Counted from the first letter of the stretch, positions 51,875-60,365 are shown. The stretch is 64,000 nt of DNA from Alkalihalobacillus sp. AL-G (GCF_030643805.1 NZ_CP094656.1:2108001-2172000); one strand, 5' to 3'. Notes: generated by a model not told the origin, from the letters alone. Translations and numbers: made by a program.

Positions 51875-53710
51875 ATGCCGGACTGGTCCTACCACACGTT
51901 TTTTAAACCATTATTGAATCGTCTTGCTCCTGAAAAAGCACGAACAATCACACTTCGAACGATGAACACCCTGGTTTCGTTGCCATTTGGCTATCGGGTC
52001 ATCGAATTTTTTGGGCATATGGCACCCTTGCAATCAATCCAAAAAAGAGTATGTGGGATAGAAGTCTCCAGCCCGATCGGGTTAAGCGGACAGGTCGATC
52101 CACAGCTTGAAGGAATTCGAGCCTTATCTTGTCTCGGATTTGGATTTATAGAAATCGGCCCTGTTACACGAAATACTGTTAAACAACCTGATATTAAGTT
52201 GAATACCGAAAACGATACGATTGAATACAGTCACTTGCTGGAGAATAGAGGTGTAGAGCAAACCGAGAAGGTATTGTCTGTGATTAATCTCGATGTGCCA
52301 ATTTTGTTAAGAATCGGCGAGAAGTCTCTAAAAGATATCCTTTATATCATTGAAAAATTAAATCCTTTTGTTGACTGGATTGTCGTCGACATAAACATTA
52401 AACAAGAGGATCTTTCATTGATTCGTAAAATGACCAAACGTCCGATTTTAATTAATGTCGATGAGAAGTCATTTAAAAAGTCCTTGTTCAATGATGTTGA
52501 CGGGTTTTACTTATCAGAAGGGCAAAAAAATCAACGTACATATAAAGTGGGACAATTTGAACTTCCCAATAAGTTGGATCAGGTCAAACATTTAATACAT
52601 TTCAGAAAACCAATTGTTGCTTCAGGAGGGGTCCATGAGCCAGGGGATGCACTCGAGCTTCTCGAAGCCGGAGCTGATTTGATTCAGCTTCATAGCGGAT
52701 TTGTTTATTCTGGACCTGGTCTACCGAAACGAATCAACGAAGTTATTTCATCGAATCATACTGAACCGAAACATAACCAGAGAGGTTGGTTGTCCAGTTT
52801 TTTTATGGGATTTGGAGTATTCATCGCTGGACTAATTGCATGTTTTGTCGGTTTGACCGATGTATTACTTGCTTATGATGAACAGTTCCTCGGCATGAAG
52901 AAGGAAGAAATTCAACAGTTTAGTGAGCAGCTTTTTTATTTTATGTCACACGATAGAATCAGTCTAGCGGGTGTAATGATATCAGCCGGATTTCTCTATA
53001 TGATGCTTGCTTATTTTGGAATTCGTACAGGTCAGCATTGGGCAAGAAAGGTCTTTTACGTTGCAGCGACACTTGGTTTCTTAAACTTTTTTTATTTTCT
53101 AGGATTCGGTTATCTTGACCGCATCCATTTGTTGTACAACGCCTTGATTCTACCGTTTTTTCTGTACGGGTTCTATCACACTAGAACGATGTCACAAGGT
53201 GAAACAGGCTACAATTTACGTAACACAGATGCCTGGAGAAAAAGCCAATTCGGTCAAAGCATGTTCATTATTCTTGGTGCAGCCTTTTTAACGGCGGGTA
53301 TTGTGATTTCATTCATCGGCCTGACCAATGTGTTTGTAAAAGAGGACCTCGGATATTTGCACCTTGAACCTGACCAAATCCATGAACATAATGAAAACTT
53401 TATCCCATTGATAGCTCATGACCGTGCAGGTTTTGGAGGTGCATTACTATCGGTTGGCTTGCTCATATCTCTCATTTCATTGTGGGGCTTTCGTGAAGGA
53501 GAGAAGTGGGTCTGGTGGGCATTGACGCTAGGGGGAATCCCTGGGTTTGCCGCAGGTATCGGCATTCATTATCACATCGGATACGTCGATCAATACCACT
53601 TATCTCCAGCGTATTTTGCTTTTCTGCTGTATATCCTTGGTGTTTTTTATTCCTACCCATATTTGATGAAAAAGGGCGACTATTTTATGAGAAAAACGAA
53701 TTCTATCTAG
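51875..53710 (+). CDS. Dihydroorotate dehydrogenase-like domain fused to a duplicated four-helix membrane domain
   Basis: 611 residues. Residues 1-300 follow class 2 dihydroorotate dehydrogenase: a PyrD-type N-terminal helix region, PIGLSG.., GFGFIEIGPVT, and the FMN phosphate site VASGGVHEPGDALELLEAGA with LHSGFVYSGPGLP. But the family's Lys in GxDKxG is replaced (QVDPQ), the NRxGFNN loop is missing, and the NxSSPN segment with the catalytic Ser is absent, so it probably binds FMN but does not oxidise dihydroorotate. Residues 303-600 hold two similar membrane units, each with FIGLT(D/N)V and an HDR (His359, His515) followed by a helix with ALLS.G. No pyr genes are nearby. Function unknown. 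Confidence 0.8.
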   Translation: MPDWSYHTFFKPLLNRLAPEKARTITLRTMNTLVSLPFGYRVIEFFGHMAPLQSIQKRVCGIEVSSPIGLSGQVDPQLEGIRALSCLGFGFIEIGPVTRNTVKQPDIKLNTENDTIEYSHLLENRGVEQTEKVLSVINLDVPILLRIGEKSLKDILYIIEKLNPFVDWIVVDINIKQEDLSLIRKMTKRPILINVDEKSFKKSLFNDVDGFYLSEGQKNQRTYKVGQFELPNKLDQVKHLIHFRKPIVASGGVHEPGDALELLEAGADLIQLHSGFVYSGPGLPKRINEVISSNHTEPKHNQRGWLSSFFMGFGVFIAGLIACFVGLTDVLLAYDEQFLGMKKEEIQQFSEQLFYFMSHDRISLAGVMISAGFLYMMLAYFGIRTGQHWARKVFYVAATLGFLNFFYFLGFGYLDRIHLLYNALILPFFLYGFYHTRTMSQGETGYNLRNTDAWRKSQFGQSMFIILGAAFLTAGIVISFIGLTNVFVKEDLGYLHLEPDQIHEHNENFIPLIAHDRAGFGGALLSVGLLISLISLWGFREGEKWVWWALTLGGIPGFAAGIGIHYHIGYVDQYHLSPAYFAFLLYILGVFYSYPYLMKKGDYFMRKTNSI

Positions 53711-53733
53711 TAAGACATAGCTCAAATATTAAG

Positions 53734-53770
53734 AGAGGGACTGACGATGTTTTGTCAGTCCCTCTTTTAT
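53734..53770 (+). terminator. Terminator after the fusion gene
   Basis: AGAGGGACTGAC (53734-53745) pairs perfectly with GTCAGTCCCTCT (53754-53765), then TTTTAT. It also lies at the end of the convergent YjiH-like gene. Confidence 0.92.
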
Positions 53771-53777
53771 AGAAACT

Positions 53778-55154
53778 TTAAAAGATAATATGAGCCATCA
53801 ATACGATAACCGGTAGTGTAATCAATGTACGTTCAAGGAAAATGATTACGAGATCTTTGAAGTTAACCGGTATTTTCGACCCTAATAGCAATCCGCCTAC
53901 CTCAGACATATAAATAAGCTGGGTTACGGATAAACAAGCAATGATGAATAATGTCATTTCACTTTCAATGATGCTGCTTCCGATAACGGTTGGAAGGAAC
54001 ATATCTGCAAAACCAACAACTATTGTTTGTGCCGCATCAGATGCTTCAGGAACTTGCATGAGCTCCAACAACGGTACAAACGGAGCCCCGAGCCATACAA
54101 ACAAAGGTGTATATTCTGCGATGATCAAAGCGATTGTTCCAATGGCCATGACAATCGGGATAACACCCATCCACATATCAAGGACGTTTTGTGTGCCCCC
54201 TTTGATGATCGCATCAAATGATTTGGTTTTACGAGCATTTGTTGCAGCTTCTTCTAATCCCCACTTAAGAGGAGTTTTGCCCTCTGGAATCGCCTCGACG
54301 TTACGATTTCCGACTGATTCAGAATAAGAATCCTTTTTGCGAGATAAAGGAGGGATACGTGGCGTGATCAATGCAGCTGCTAATCCAGCAAGAACAATGG
54401 TCAAATAATACGGACCGAAATATTCTTCTAATCCTACTTGTTTAAGGACGACAATCGTAAATGTAATCGAAACGACGGAAAATGTGGTCCCGATCACTGC
54501 AGCTTCACGCTTTGAATAAAACCCTTCTTCATATTGCTTACTTGTTAACAATACTCCAATTGTACCGTCACCTAGCCATGAAGCTAAACAATCGATAGAG
54601 GAGCGCCCGGGCAGCGTGAACACAGGTCGCATAAACTTCGTCAACAACGCACCGAACAATTCCAATAATCCGAAATTCAAGAGTAGTGGTAAAAACAATC
54701 CGGCAAATAGGAAAACGGAAAATAACACCGGAATGAGTACCTCTAACAATAAGCCTCCTGTATTAGCTGACCAAATCCATTCAGGTCCAATTTGGAACAA
54801 AGTTATAATTGCAAAAATCATTCCAAGTATACGAGTGATGACCCAAACCGGATGTACATAAAACAGGGTCTTTAAAAATACATTTTTCATAATAAAGGAA
54901 GGCTTGGATAGCCTTGCAAATATAGTTAGAAGTACAGTGAGTGTAATGATCGCGGTCATTATTGCCGGGATACTTGTCCCCAATAACCTCTGAAGCCAAT
55001 CTGCAAGTAACGCTACAGGTATTGTAACCGCACCATTGTATTCGATTGGAATCATGAATAAGAATATTCCGATTAATGAAGGGATAATGAATTTTACATA
55101 ATTTGCTACAGTTAATGCTTGGGTTGAAGCTTGCTGTGAATTCTTGCTGTCCAT
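53778..55154 (-). CDS. yjiH: YjiH-like membrane protein with nucleoside-recognition (Gate) domain
   Basis: 458 residues, about ten to twelve helices. The Gate motif region LPGRSSIDCLASWLGDGTIGVLLTSKQY and the C-terminal TVIGSSIIESEMTLFIIACLS pattern match the YjiH/nucleoside-recognition group, related to nucleoside transporters and SpoIIIA/SpmA-type proteins. Substrate not established. The ribosome site is GAGGTGA with long spacing (about 12). It is divergent from the small YjcZ gene. Confidence 0.85.
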   Translation of the reverse strand: MDSKNSQQASTQALTVANYVKFIIPSLIGIFLFMIPIEYNGAVTIPVALLADWLQRLLGTSIPAIMTAIITLTVLLTIFARLSKPSFIMKNVFLKTLFYVHPVWVITRILGMIFAIITLFQIGPEWIWSANTGGLLLEVLIPVLFSVFLFAGLFLPLLLNFGLLELFGALLTKFMRPVFTLPGRSSIDCLASWLGDGTIGVLLTSKQYEEGFYSKREAAVIGTTFSVVSITFTIVVLKQVGLEEYFGPYYLTIVLAGLAAALITPRIPPLSRKKDSYSESVGNRNVEAIPEGKTPLKWGLEEAATNARKTKSFDAIIKGGTQNVLDMWMGVIPIVMAIGTIALIIAEYTPLFVWLGAPFVPLLELMQVPEASDAAQTIVVGFADMFLPTVIGSSIIESEMTLFIIACLSVTQLIYMSEVGGLLLGSKIPVNFKDLVIIFLERTLITLPVIVLMAHIIF

Positions 55155-55660
55155 GTGTTATAAATCACCTCATGTTGTGGAATTTTGTAATACATTTACC
55201 TAGTATTATTTCCTTCAGAACCCCATTCGTAAATTAAAGAAACAAGCATACTACCATTTATTTGTATAAACATGTAAATCGATAGCTTGTCTAATAGACT
55301 ATGGGTGCGAAAATTTCTGTATAATGGACTAGATGTAAATGCATGAATAATAATCAAACAGTATAATCATAACATACTTAACTTTTTAAAGGAAACGAGG
55401 CAAGCGTCAAACTTTTGACGGCGGTCGCCATAGTTGCTCTTACACTAGAGAAAGTATTTTTAGACTTTTTTAACGTGCAAAAAATAGGGGCTTCTGATCG
55501 AACTTAGGTATCCTAGTGATAATTCATATGAAATTGTGTTTAAAAACCAATCACTTGTCCCTATCAAAGAAAGGGTGAAAAACATATTATGTATTGTAAA
55601 AGAAGGTAATTCTGTGTGGATTACTCTTTTTTAATAATCCTTGAAAGGGGGATACTATAA
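55155..55660. other. Intergenic region with a compact hairpin cluster
   Basis: No gene. At 55397-55439 three helices can be nested: GAG(g)CAA with TTGCTC outside, CGTCAA/TTGACG and GGC/GCC inside, forming a small three-way junction; T-rich sequence follows. It may be a structured RNA or leader for the YjcZ gene 220 bases downstream. It does not fit any riboswitch class I can recall. Confidence 0.35.
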
Positions 55661-55750
55661 ATGTCTTACGGTTACGGAACAGGCTTTGCCTTAATCGTTG
55701 TATTGTTTATTCTCCTCATTATTGTTGGAGTTAGCTTTGTGAAATATTAA
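55661..55750 (+). CDS. yjcZ: YjcZ family sporulation peptide
   Basis: 29 residues: MSYGYGTG followed by one hydrophobic helix [19 protein letters not shown] and a short tail. This is the standard YjcZ form, part of many Bacillaceae genomes in several copies, made during sporulation. GAAAGGGGG precedes the ATG; a perfect multi-part terminator follows. Too short for common callers. The helix recurs in the His-rich protein at 5641. Confidence 0.88.
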   Translation: MSYGYGTGFALIVVLFILLIIVGVSFVKY

Positions 55751-55757
55751 TCGGATT

Positions 55758-55815
55758 GAAACAGACTCAAGCACGAAGCCATAAAAGCTTTTGTGTTTGG
55801 GTCAGTTTCTTTTTC
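55758..55815 (+). terminator. Terminator after the YjcZ gene
   Basis: GAAAC-GAC-CAA-CAC (55758-55774) pairs in register with GTG-TTG-GTC-GTTTC (55792-55809) with single mismatches between blocks; T-run follows. Confidence 0.85.
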
Positions 55816-55848
55816 GAGTGATTTTTAAAATAGTGAAGGAGAATTGAA

Positions 55849-56073
55849 ATGCCATCTATTATTTTAGCCCCGATAAAGATTACGTCTGTCAGCGGAGATG
55901 GGACTGTGAGTTTTGGAGATGTATTCTATAATGCTCCGAAATCAACGTCAAAATCTGCCTCGGGTGCAGGCGGAGGAAATACCGGTGATTTTATGACCTC
56001 TACTACGATTTTCAATATTACTTTACCGATTGATCCCGATGCTAGTGATAGTGACAACATCGGAAACGTATAA
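55849..56073 (+). CDS. GerPA/GerPF family spore protein, copy 1
   Basis: 74 residues of the gerPA/gerPF domain: MPSIILAPIKITSVSGDGTV, NFGD-type turn (SFGDVFY), PKSTSKSASGAGGGNTGDF and the acidic end DPDASDSDN. Nearly the same as the gene at 58537. GerP proteins are coat/outer-spore proteins needed for germinant passage through the coat. GAAGGAG precedes the ATG. It stands outside the gerP operon, on the opposite strand. Confidence 0.88.
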   Translation: MPSIILAPIKITSVSGDGTVSFGDVFYNAPKSTSKSASGAGGGNTGDFMTSTTIFNITLPIDPDASDSDNIGNV

Positions 56074-56078
56074 CAAAC

Positions 56079-56160
56079 GTGGGACTGTTAAACGATTCGA
56101 GCTTGCTACCTTATCACTGTAGGATGCAGGTAAAGTTCTTTTCGATTGATTCAGTCCCAC
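56079..56160. terminator. Long hairpin between convergent spore genes
   Basis: GTGGGACTG (56079-56087) pairs perfectly with CAGTCCCAC (56152-56160) across a 64-base loop that holds smaller hairpins. It lies between convergent genes and touches the stop of the Hsp20-like gene. No clear T-run. Confidence 0.5.
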
Positions 56161-56592
56161 TTAATCATCCTCATATTTGATTTCGACCTTTTTCTTCTTA
56201 CGTTCATCTGTCAATAAACGGTACAAGCGGATATATAGGAGACCTTTACGGTAATATGCTTCAATCGGATTCTCACGAACAGAGTAAGGCAGGTCGATTT
56301 CCCGCTCAAATCTACCCTGGAAAATTTCATCCTGTCGAACAGACATTCCACTAACATGAAAGTTCGTGTTCCCAATCAGCTTCACCGCATTTTTATATAC
56401 ATAGACTTCGACATCATCGATATTTTTTAAACCTGGCAAGGAAACAACACATACTAGTTCATTGTCTGATTCGTAAAGGTTAACATGCGGCCCTGTAGAT
56501 TGTTTTTTATCATCGAAGCCGGGAAAGAAACTTTGGTTCATATATTTATCCGCAAGTTGTTTCCATTCCATCATCTTAGACCAGGAATCCAT
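56161..56592 (-). CDS. Hsp20/alpha-crystallin-like spore protein, copy 1
   Basis: 143 residues; an alpha-crystallin domain spans about 35-130 (VNLYESDNELVCVVSLPG, FEREIDLPYSV, EAYYRKGLLYIRL) but the usual C-terminal IxI motif is replaced by a Lys-rich tail (KKKKVEIKYEDD). It ends the gerP operon, 28 bases after gerPB. Hsp20-like coat proteins such as CotM and CotP exist in Bacillus; a spore structural role is likely by position. Confidence 0.82.
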   Translation of the reverse strand: MDSWSKMMEWKQLADKYMNQSFFPGFDDKKQSTGPHVNLYESDNELVCVVSLPGLKNIDDVEVYVYKNAVKLIGNTNFHVSGMSVRQDEIFQGRFEREIDLPYSVRENPIEAYYRKGLLYIRLYRLLTDERKKKKVEIKYEDD

Positions 56593-56620
56593 AACATCTC
56601 CTCAAATCTAACAAAAGTAT

Positions 56621-56848
56621 TTAAGTAGGTGGGTTCAATGGTACAAGCGGACCCTCAATGCTAGGTTCATACACCCCGTCAAAGGGCTGCGTCATTTCTG
56701 GGGCAGGACCTGTGAACCCTCCAGTATTGTATAAATAGGACGAAGGTTTCATTACCCCGCACGTTCCTATTTGCAATACAGAAGAGTTGGATAATCCGTC
56801 AATCCTGAGTGTTTGTATCGAGATCGTTTGATTAACAAATAGTTTCAC
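56621..56848 (-). CDS. gerPB: Spore germination protein GerPB
   Basis: 75 residues. GerPB pattern: VNQTISIQTLRIDGLSNSSV, LQIGTCG, LYNTGGFTGPAPEM and a Pro-rich end. GTG start after TAGGAGG. In B. subtilis and B. cereus gerPB is second in the operon; here it follows gerPE. GerP proteins are thought to make the coat permeable to germinants. Confidence 0.85.
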   Translation of the reverse strand: MKLFVNQTISIQTLRIDGLSNSSVLQIGTCGVMKPSSYLYNTGGFTGPAPEMTQPFDGVYEPSIEGPLVPLNPPT

Positions 56849-56859
56849 AATAAGACCTC

Positions 56860-57231
56860 CTATTCATACGGATTAACAACAAAATGTCGAATATGTTTCA
56901 CACGGCTTTGTGAAGTGATGCAGTCTGTTTTCCCAATACGAACTGATGAAGCAGCTGCTACTCCTAATATTTGTATTGAATTTACTTGTATCGCTGAATC
57001 CCTGTTTTCCTTATTGACAGGAATTACCTCAATATCAATATTCGGAAATGGCGTTTTGAAAAACGGGTATAATTCAAATGTATGTTCTTCCTCATCATAG
57101 CTTGAGGCCTGTCGCTGGACCGCTAAAGATTGTGCATATGGGGTCAGGAATCGAGTATCTCCAGCCTGAAAAATAGAAGAAGAAGATACTGCTTGAATGT
57201 TGACTTTTTGAACAATCGACGTCCGTTCCAT
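56860..57231 (-). CDS. gerPE: Spore germination protein GerPE
   Basis: 123 residues. Two repeats of the GerP-type strand pattern, SSSIFQAGDTRFLTPYAQSL and AASSVRIGKTDCITSQS, with a charged middle. Length and repeats match GerPE. ATG lies three bases after the gerPD stop, with AAAGGAAAG upstream: coupled translation. Confidence 0.88.
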   Translation of the reverse strand: MERTSIVQKVNIQAVSSSSIFQAGDTRFLTPYAQSLAVQRQASSYDEEEHTFELYPFFKTPFPNIDIEVIPVNKENRDSAIQVNSIQILGVAAASSVRIGKTDCITSQSRVKHIRHFVVNPYE

Positions 57232-57234
57232 TCG

Positions 57235-57417
57235 TTAACTTTCCTTTGCTAATGGAACCAAAGGAGTTCCAATAATCAACGATTCTGGAGGTGTGTCAAA
57301 CATTGATTGGCAATTGATGATATCACTGTCACCAACGAGCACTAAGGAAGAGATGCCGACACCGATGATTTGAATATCTCCAACTGATAATTGTTTGTTG
57401 ACCACATTAAGTTCCAT
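57235..57417 (-). CDS. gerPD: Spore germination protein GerPD
   Basis: 60 residues: ELNVVNKQLSVGDIQIIGVG, SSLVLVGDSDII and the signature FDTPPESLIIGTPLVPLA, nearly unchanged from B. subtilis GerPD. Start ATG 57417 has AAGGTGG upstream and overlaps the gerPC end by 11 bases. Confidence 0.9.
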   Translation of the reverse strand: MELNVVNKQLSVGDIQIIGVGISSLVLVGDSDIINCQSMFDTPPESLIIGTPLVPLAKES

Positions 57418-58039
57418 TTTGGTTTCCACCTTGTGATTTTTGTCTTTCTTGATTTAAGTAGATCTCGATCCCACTCATGATATCTTTTTTTATCTGATTC
57501 ATAATCCGATCCACTTCCTGGTGAGGATTAGCTCGAGCCTCCTCATGTTTTGCAGCCATCACATAATGGGGCAGCCTCATGCCCATTTGTTGCTTTATGT
57601 CATCAACAATTGCTTTATGCCGTGAGGGATCTACGAAATAGTTCATTTTCTGTTCGACTTGCTTAATGTCCGAATAAATATCTTCATTCAAATAGCGCTC
57701 AACACACTGGTTCATCCATTGATAGAAATCATTGTAATATGCGTCTCCGGCTCCTGACTGTTGACCGATATCCGGTGGATTTCCGTTTATAGTGAATTCA
57801 TCAATATTTTCAAGTCCGCTCCCGCCTGGCGATAATCCGATATTCAAAGTACCTTCTAACGTATCAATTTTAAGCTGATCGAAGTTATATTCAATCGTTC
57901 GGGGCTCCTGCTTGAGTTGAGCTAATTCCGTCTTTAATGTTGATAAAGTTGTTTCGATAGATTCTGTTTTATTTTGTAATTGACGTAAAAGTTCTTCTAG
58001 TTGTTGAATCCGCTGATGCATGTAGTTTGAATTGCTCAA
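57407..58039 (-). CDS. gerPC: Spore germination protein GerPC
   Basis: 210 residues. An N-terminal coiled coil (about 8-45, QQLEELLRQLQNKTESIET) is followed by the GerPC domain with TLEGTLNIGLSP, a Gly-rich linker, and an amphipathic C-terminal helix region. TTG start after GGGGG by seven bases. GerPC is the largest Gerp protein and is thought to be a scaffold for the others. Confidence 0.88.
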   Translation of the reverse strand: MSNSNYMHQRIQQLEELLRQLQNKTESIETTLSTLKTELAQLKQEPRTIEYNFDQLKIDTLEGTLNIGLSPGGSGLENIDEFTINGNPPDIGQQSGAGDAYYNDFYQWMNQCVERYLNEDIYSDIKQVEQKMNYFVDPSRHKAIVDDIKQQMGMRLPHYVMAAKHEEARANPHQEVDRIMNQIKKDIMSGIEIYLNQERQKSQGGNQNGT

Positions 58040-58136
58040 GTCCTCACCCCCTTTACTAGCCTATGCGTTAAAAATAAAAAATTAACTGTGTTCACATAAG
58101 CATGTAAAGGAAAAATGGGAAGGAGAGTGATATTGC

Positions 58137-58358
58137 CTAAGTGTTTCCGATATTACTGTTGTCAACATTGTCTGCATCGACCGTGTGGGTAACACTGTAA
58201 CCATTTTTGACTCGGAGGTAATTTCCAGTGTTAAATGATCCAGCCCCTGCAAATGTTTTTGTCTGACTCCTTGGTTCAATATGAAACACATCACCTATAT
58301 TGACAACCGCACTTCCGGAGATATCGTTGATTTTAATTGCTCCAACAAAGGCAGGCAT
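58137..58358 (-). CDS. gerPA: Spore germination protein GerPA
   Basis: 73 residues from ATG 58358 (AAAAGGA eight bases before): MPAFVGAIKINDISGSAVV, NIGDVFHIEPRSQTKTFAG, SFNTGNY and end DADNVDNSN. The first operon gene by position, so called GerPA; GerPF is very similar, and the assignment could be swapped. About 100 bases separate it from gerPC, where gerPB would normally be. Confidence 0.8.
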   Translation of the reverse strand: MPAFVGAIKINDISGSAVVNIGDVFHIEPRSQTKTFAGAGSFNTGNYLRVKNGYSVTHTVDADNVDNSNIGNT

Positions 58359-58429
58359 GGGAAACATCCTTTTAATCTAACTAGTTTATACCACTTTATG
58401 CGATTACCCGGTTTGTTGTTCGTTTACAG

Positions 58430-58460
58430 TTGCCATCAATCAGCGAACTGCATAGGATAT
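58430..58460 (-). promoter_or_regulatory. Possible sigma-K promoter of the gerP operon
   Basis: In the divergent gap on the minus strand, AAC, about 17 bases, then CATAAAGTG roughly fits the sigma-K pattern (AC-N16/17-CATANNNTA). Known gerP operons are sigma-K dependent, so this is plausible; the positions are approximate (about 58400-58440). Confidence 0.25.
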
Positions 58461-58536
58461 CATAAATGTTTATTTGATGTTTTACAGGAAGGAATAATCC
58501 ATTTTTGCAGGTAACAAGGGAGGAGAAAGTAACGTA

Positions 58537-58761
58537 ATGCCATCTATCATATTAGCTCCAATAAAGATCAGTGCAGTATCTAGTAATGGTACCGTCAATT
58601 TCGGTGATACGTTATATATATCACCGAAGTCAACTTCCAAATCCGCTTCAGGTTCAGGTGGCGGGAATACAGGTGATTTCATGCTTGTAAACAATGTCTG
58701 GAATATAACAAATACAATTGATCCGGATATAAGCGATTCAAATAACCTTGCGAATTTTTAG
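58537..58761 (+). CDS. GerPA/GerPF family spore protein, copy 2
   Basis: 74 residues, a clear paralogue of the protein at 55849 (shared start MPSIILAPIKI, then VNFGDTLYISPKSTSKSASG, GGGNTGDFM). GGGAGGAG precedes the ATG. Divergent from the gerP operon and 46 bases before an Hsp20-like gene, so GerPF-like plus Hsp20-like form a small operon here. Confidence 0.88.
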   Translation: MPSIILAPIKISAVSSNGTVNFGDTLYISPKSTSKSASGSGGGNTGDFMLVNNVWNITNTIDPDISDSNNLANF

Positions 58762-58807
58762 TTGAATGCATTAATCAAATTGATAAAAAAGTGAAAAGGG
58801 GAGTAAA

Positions 58808-59272
58808 ATGGATTTTTGGAAAAATCAGTTGATGAATCTTTTTGATGAAAAGCGGTTAGACGAATTTGTGAATTCAATGGACCAATATTTGAATGAATCC
58901 TTGTCAAACTTTGATCAACATATGAAACAGTTTCATTCAACTTACTTATTTGATATTGATACAACAGAAACGGAAAATGAACTAATTTTAAAAGCAACCC
59001 TTCCAATAAGTGAAAATGATCGCGTTAAGCTTGACATGGTTAACCATCAGTTGAGAATCTTAATCCAACGGTTCGAATCTGAGAAAGTTGAAAATGAGCA
59101 TGGAGAAACACTAAGAAAAGAGAACTTTTCAAAGCGTATCGAACGGTACGTCCCTATACCACCGAATGTATCACATGAAAAAATAAAAGCGTCGATGTCT
59201 GGAAAACAATTAATCATCCGTATTCCAAAACAAGGGGACCTCTCACAAAATATTGATATTGATATCTTCTGA
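58808..59272 (+). CDS. Hsp20/alpha-crystallin-like spore protein, copy 2
   Basis: 154 residues: a long helical N-terminal part (FWKNQLMNLFDEKRLDEFV), then an alpha-crystallin domain (about 48-145, FDIDTTETENELILKATLP, KRIERYVPIPPNV, ASMSGKQLIIRIPK) ending in IDIDIF. Differs a good deal from the copy at 56161 but has the same size and neighbour. AAAAGGGGAGT precedes the ATG. Spore role from position. Confidence 0.8.
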   Translation: MDFWKNQLMNLFDEKRLDEFVNSMDQYLNESLSNFDQHMKQFHSTYLFDIDTTETENELILKATLPISENDRVKLDMVNHQLRILIQRFESEKVENEHGETLRKENFSKRIERYVPIPPNVSHEKIKASMSGKQLIIRIPKQGDLSQNIDIDIF

Positions 59273-59308
59273 AAATACCATACAATTAAAAGTAACACGT
59301 ATTTCAAA

Positions 59309-59346
59309 AAGCCTGCGCAAGAAGTTCCTCGCAGGCTTAACTTTAC
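59309..59346 (+). terminator. Terminator after the Hsp20-like gene
   Basis: AAGCCTGCG (59309-59317) pairs perfectly with CGCAGGCTT (59330-59338), followed by AACTTTAC. Confidence 0.75.
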
Positions 59347-59365
59347 TATATAGAGGTGGTTGAAA

Positions 59366-59608
59366 ATGTACTGGATACGAAACTTGTTTTGTTTCCCGAC
59401 AGTAGTATGGATCGCACGTAATCAGGATGAACTTAAGCGGGTATTATCTAAGTTACAAGAAGTGAACATTTCTGTCAGAGTGGAAACAGGAACCAATCGC
59501 GATATCGTTTGTTCAAATGGAAGATCTGTTTATAAAGTGAAGGTATGTGCCGTCCATTACATGGTAGCAAAATCCCTTTTACGGAGAACAAAGTCATTTT
59601 CTCATTAA
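59366..59608 (+). CDS. Small basic protein of unknown function
   Basis: 80 residues from ATG 59366 (GAGGTGG seven bases before). The order of strands and helix (TVVWIARNQDELKRVLSKL, VNISVRVETG, SVYKVKVCAVHYMVAKSLL) suggests a small alpha/beta domain, reminiscent of DUF2007-type signal-transduction domains, but not assigned. It lies among spore and small-membrane genes. Confidence 0.6.
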   Translation: MYWIRNLFCFPTVVWIARNQDELKRVLSKLQEVNISVRVETGTNRDIVCSNGRSVYKVKVCAVHYMVAKSLLRRTKSFSH

Positions 59609-59645
59609 TAATCACATTAAAGAAGCAAGGACGAGCCTGGAACAA

Positions 59646-60221
59646 TTATGGATGCTGTTCGTGTTTGGGATCGTTATGATCATTTTGTTGGATGGTTAGG
59701 TTTGTCGGAAATATCGCTGCTGCGATCCCTACAAAAAGAACGAATGAAAACAAGAGCAGTTTTTTAAAAGAGTGTGGCGTTAGTGATGAAGCAGGTATGT
59801 ACTTTTTAGTTAAGTATACAATCATGAGGATCATTAATCCAGTTTGTAGCAGGAAGAGGATCTTCAGCATCATGCTCCAATCATCAAGTGGCAGCATAGC
59901 CCCAAGCATCGCTCCCATCATTCCGCCCATAACACCAGAAAGGAAACCGTCTATCGAAGCAGGCAAACTGCACGGCAAACCTAATACGAGGCCAAGCGAT
60001 CCGCCGAGTCCTATACTCACTAGTGTCGATAGGAACAAATCATCATGGAATATGAATCCGAAATAACTCCCCAATACAAGACCTACTGCCATCCCGATGG
60101 ACATTGCTACGCACACTGCTTCCATGATTAAAAGCTCTTTTCTATAATTCAACACAATTGAGAACAAATACAGAAATAAATTGTATGACACGATTATCAT
60201 TATTGCAAAACCAATGGTCAT
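59646..60221 (-). CDS. Small polytopic membrane protein
   Basis: 191 residues with five or six helices; the centre is very Gly/Met-rich (GFLSGVMGGMMGAMLGAMLP), close to a glycine-zipper, and the C-terminus is His-rich (NDHNDPKHEQHP), possibly metal-binding. GGAGG precedes the ATG with an intervening AAGGAA. Function unknown. Confidence 0.65.
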   Translation of the reverse strand: MTIGFAIMIIVSYNLFLYLFSIVLNYRKELLIMEAVCVAMSIGMAVGLVLGSYFGFIFHDDLFLSTLVSIGLGGSLGLVLGLPCSLPASIDGFLSGVMGGMMGAMLGAMLPLDDWSMMLKILFLLQTGLMILMIVYLTKKYIPASSLTPHSFKKLLLFSFVLFVGIAAAIFPTNLTIQQNDHNDPKHEQHP

Positions 60222-60365
60222 TGGATTCCTTGTCCTCCTTGATCTTGTCCTTATTTAAAAACATATGCGACAAACAATGAGGAAATGTGCCTGTACAAAA
60301 ATTTTGGAAGGAGATTATCATCATTATTAGAAATAGATTAATTTCAGGAGAAAGGAGGATTTAGT

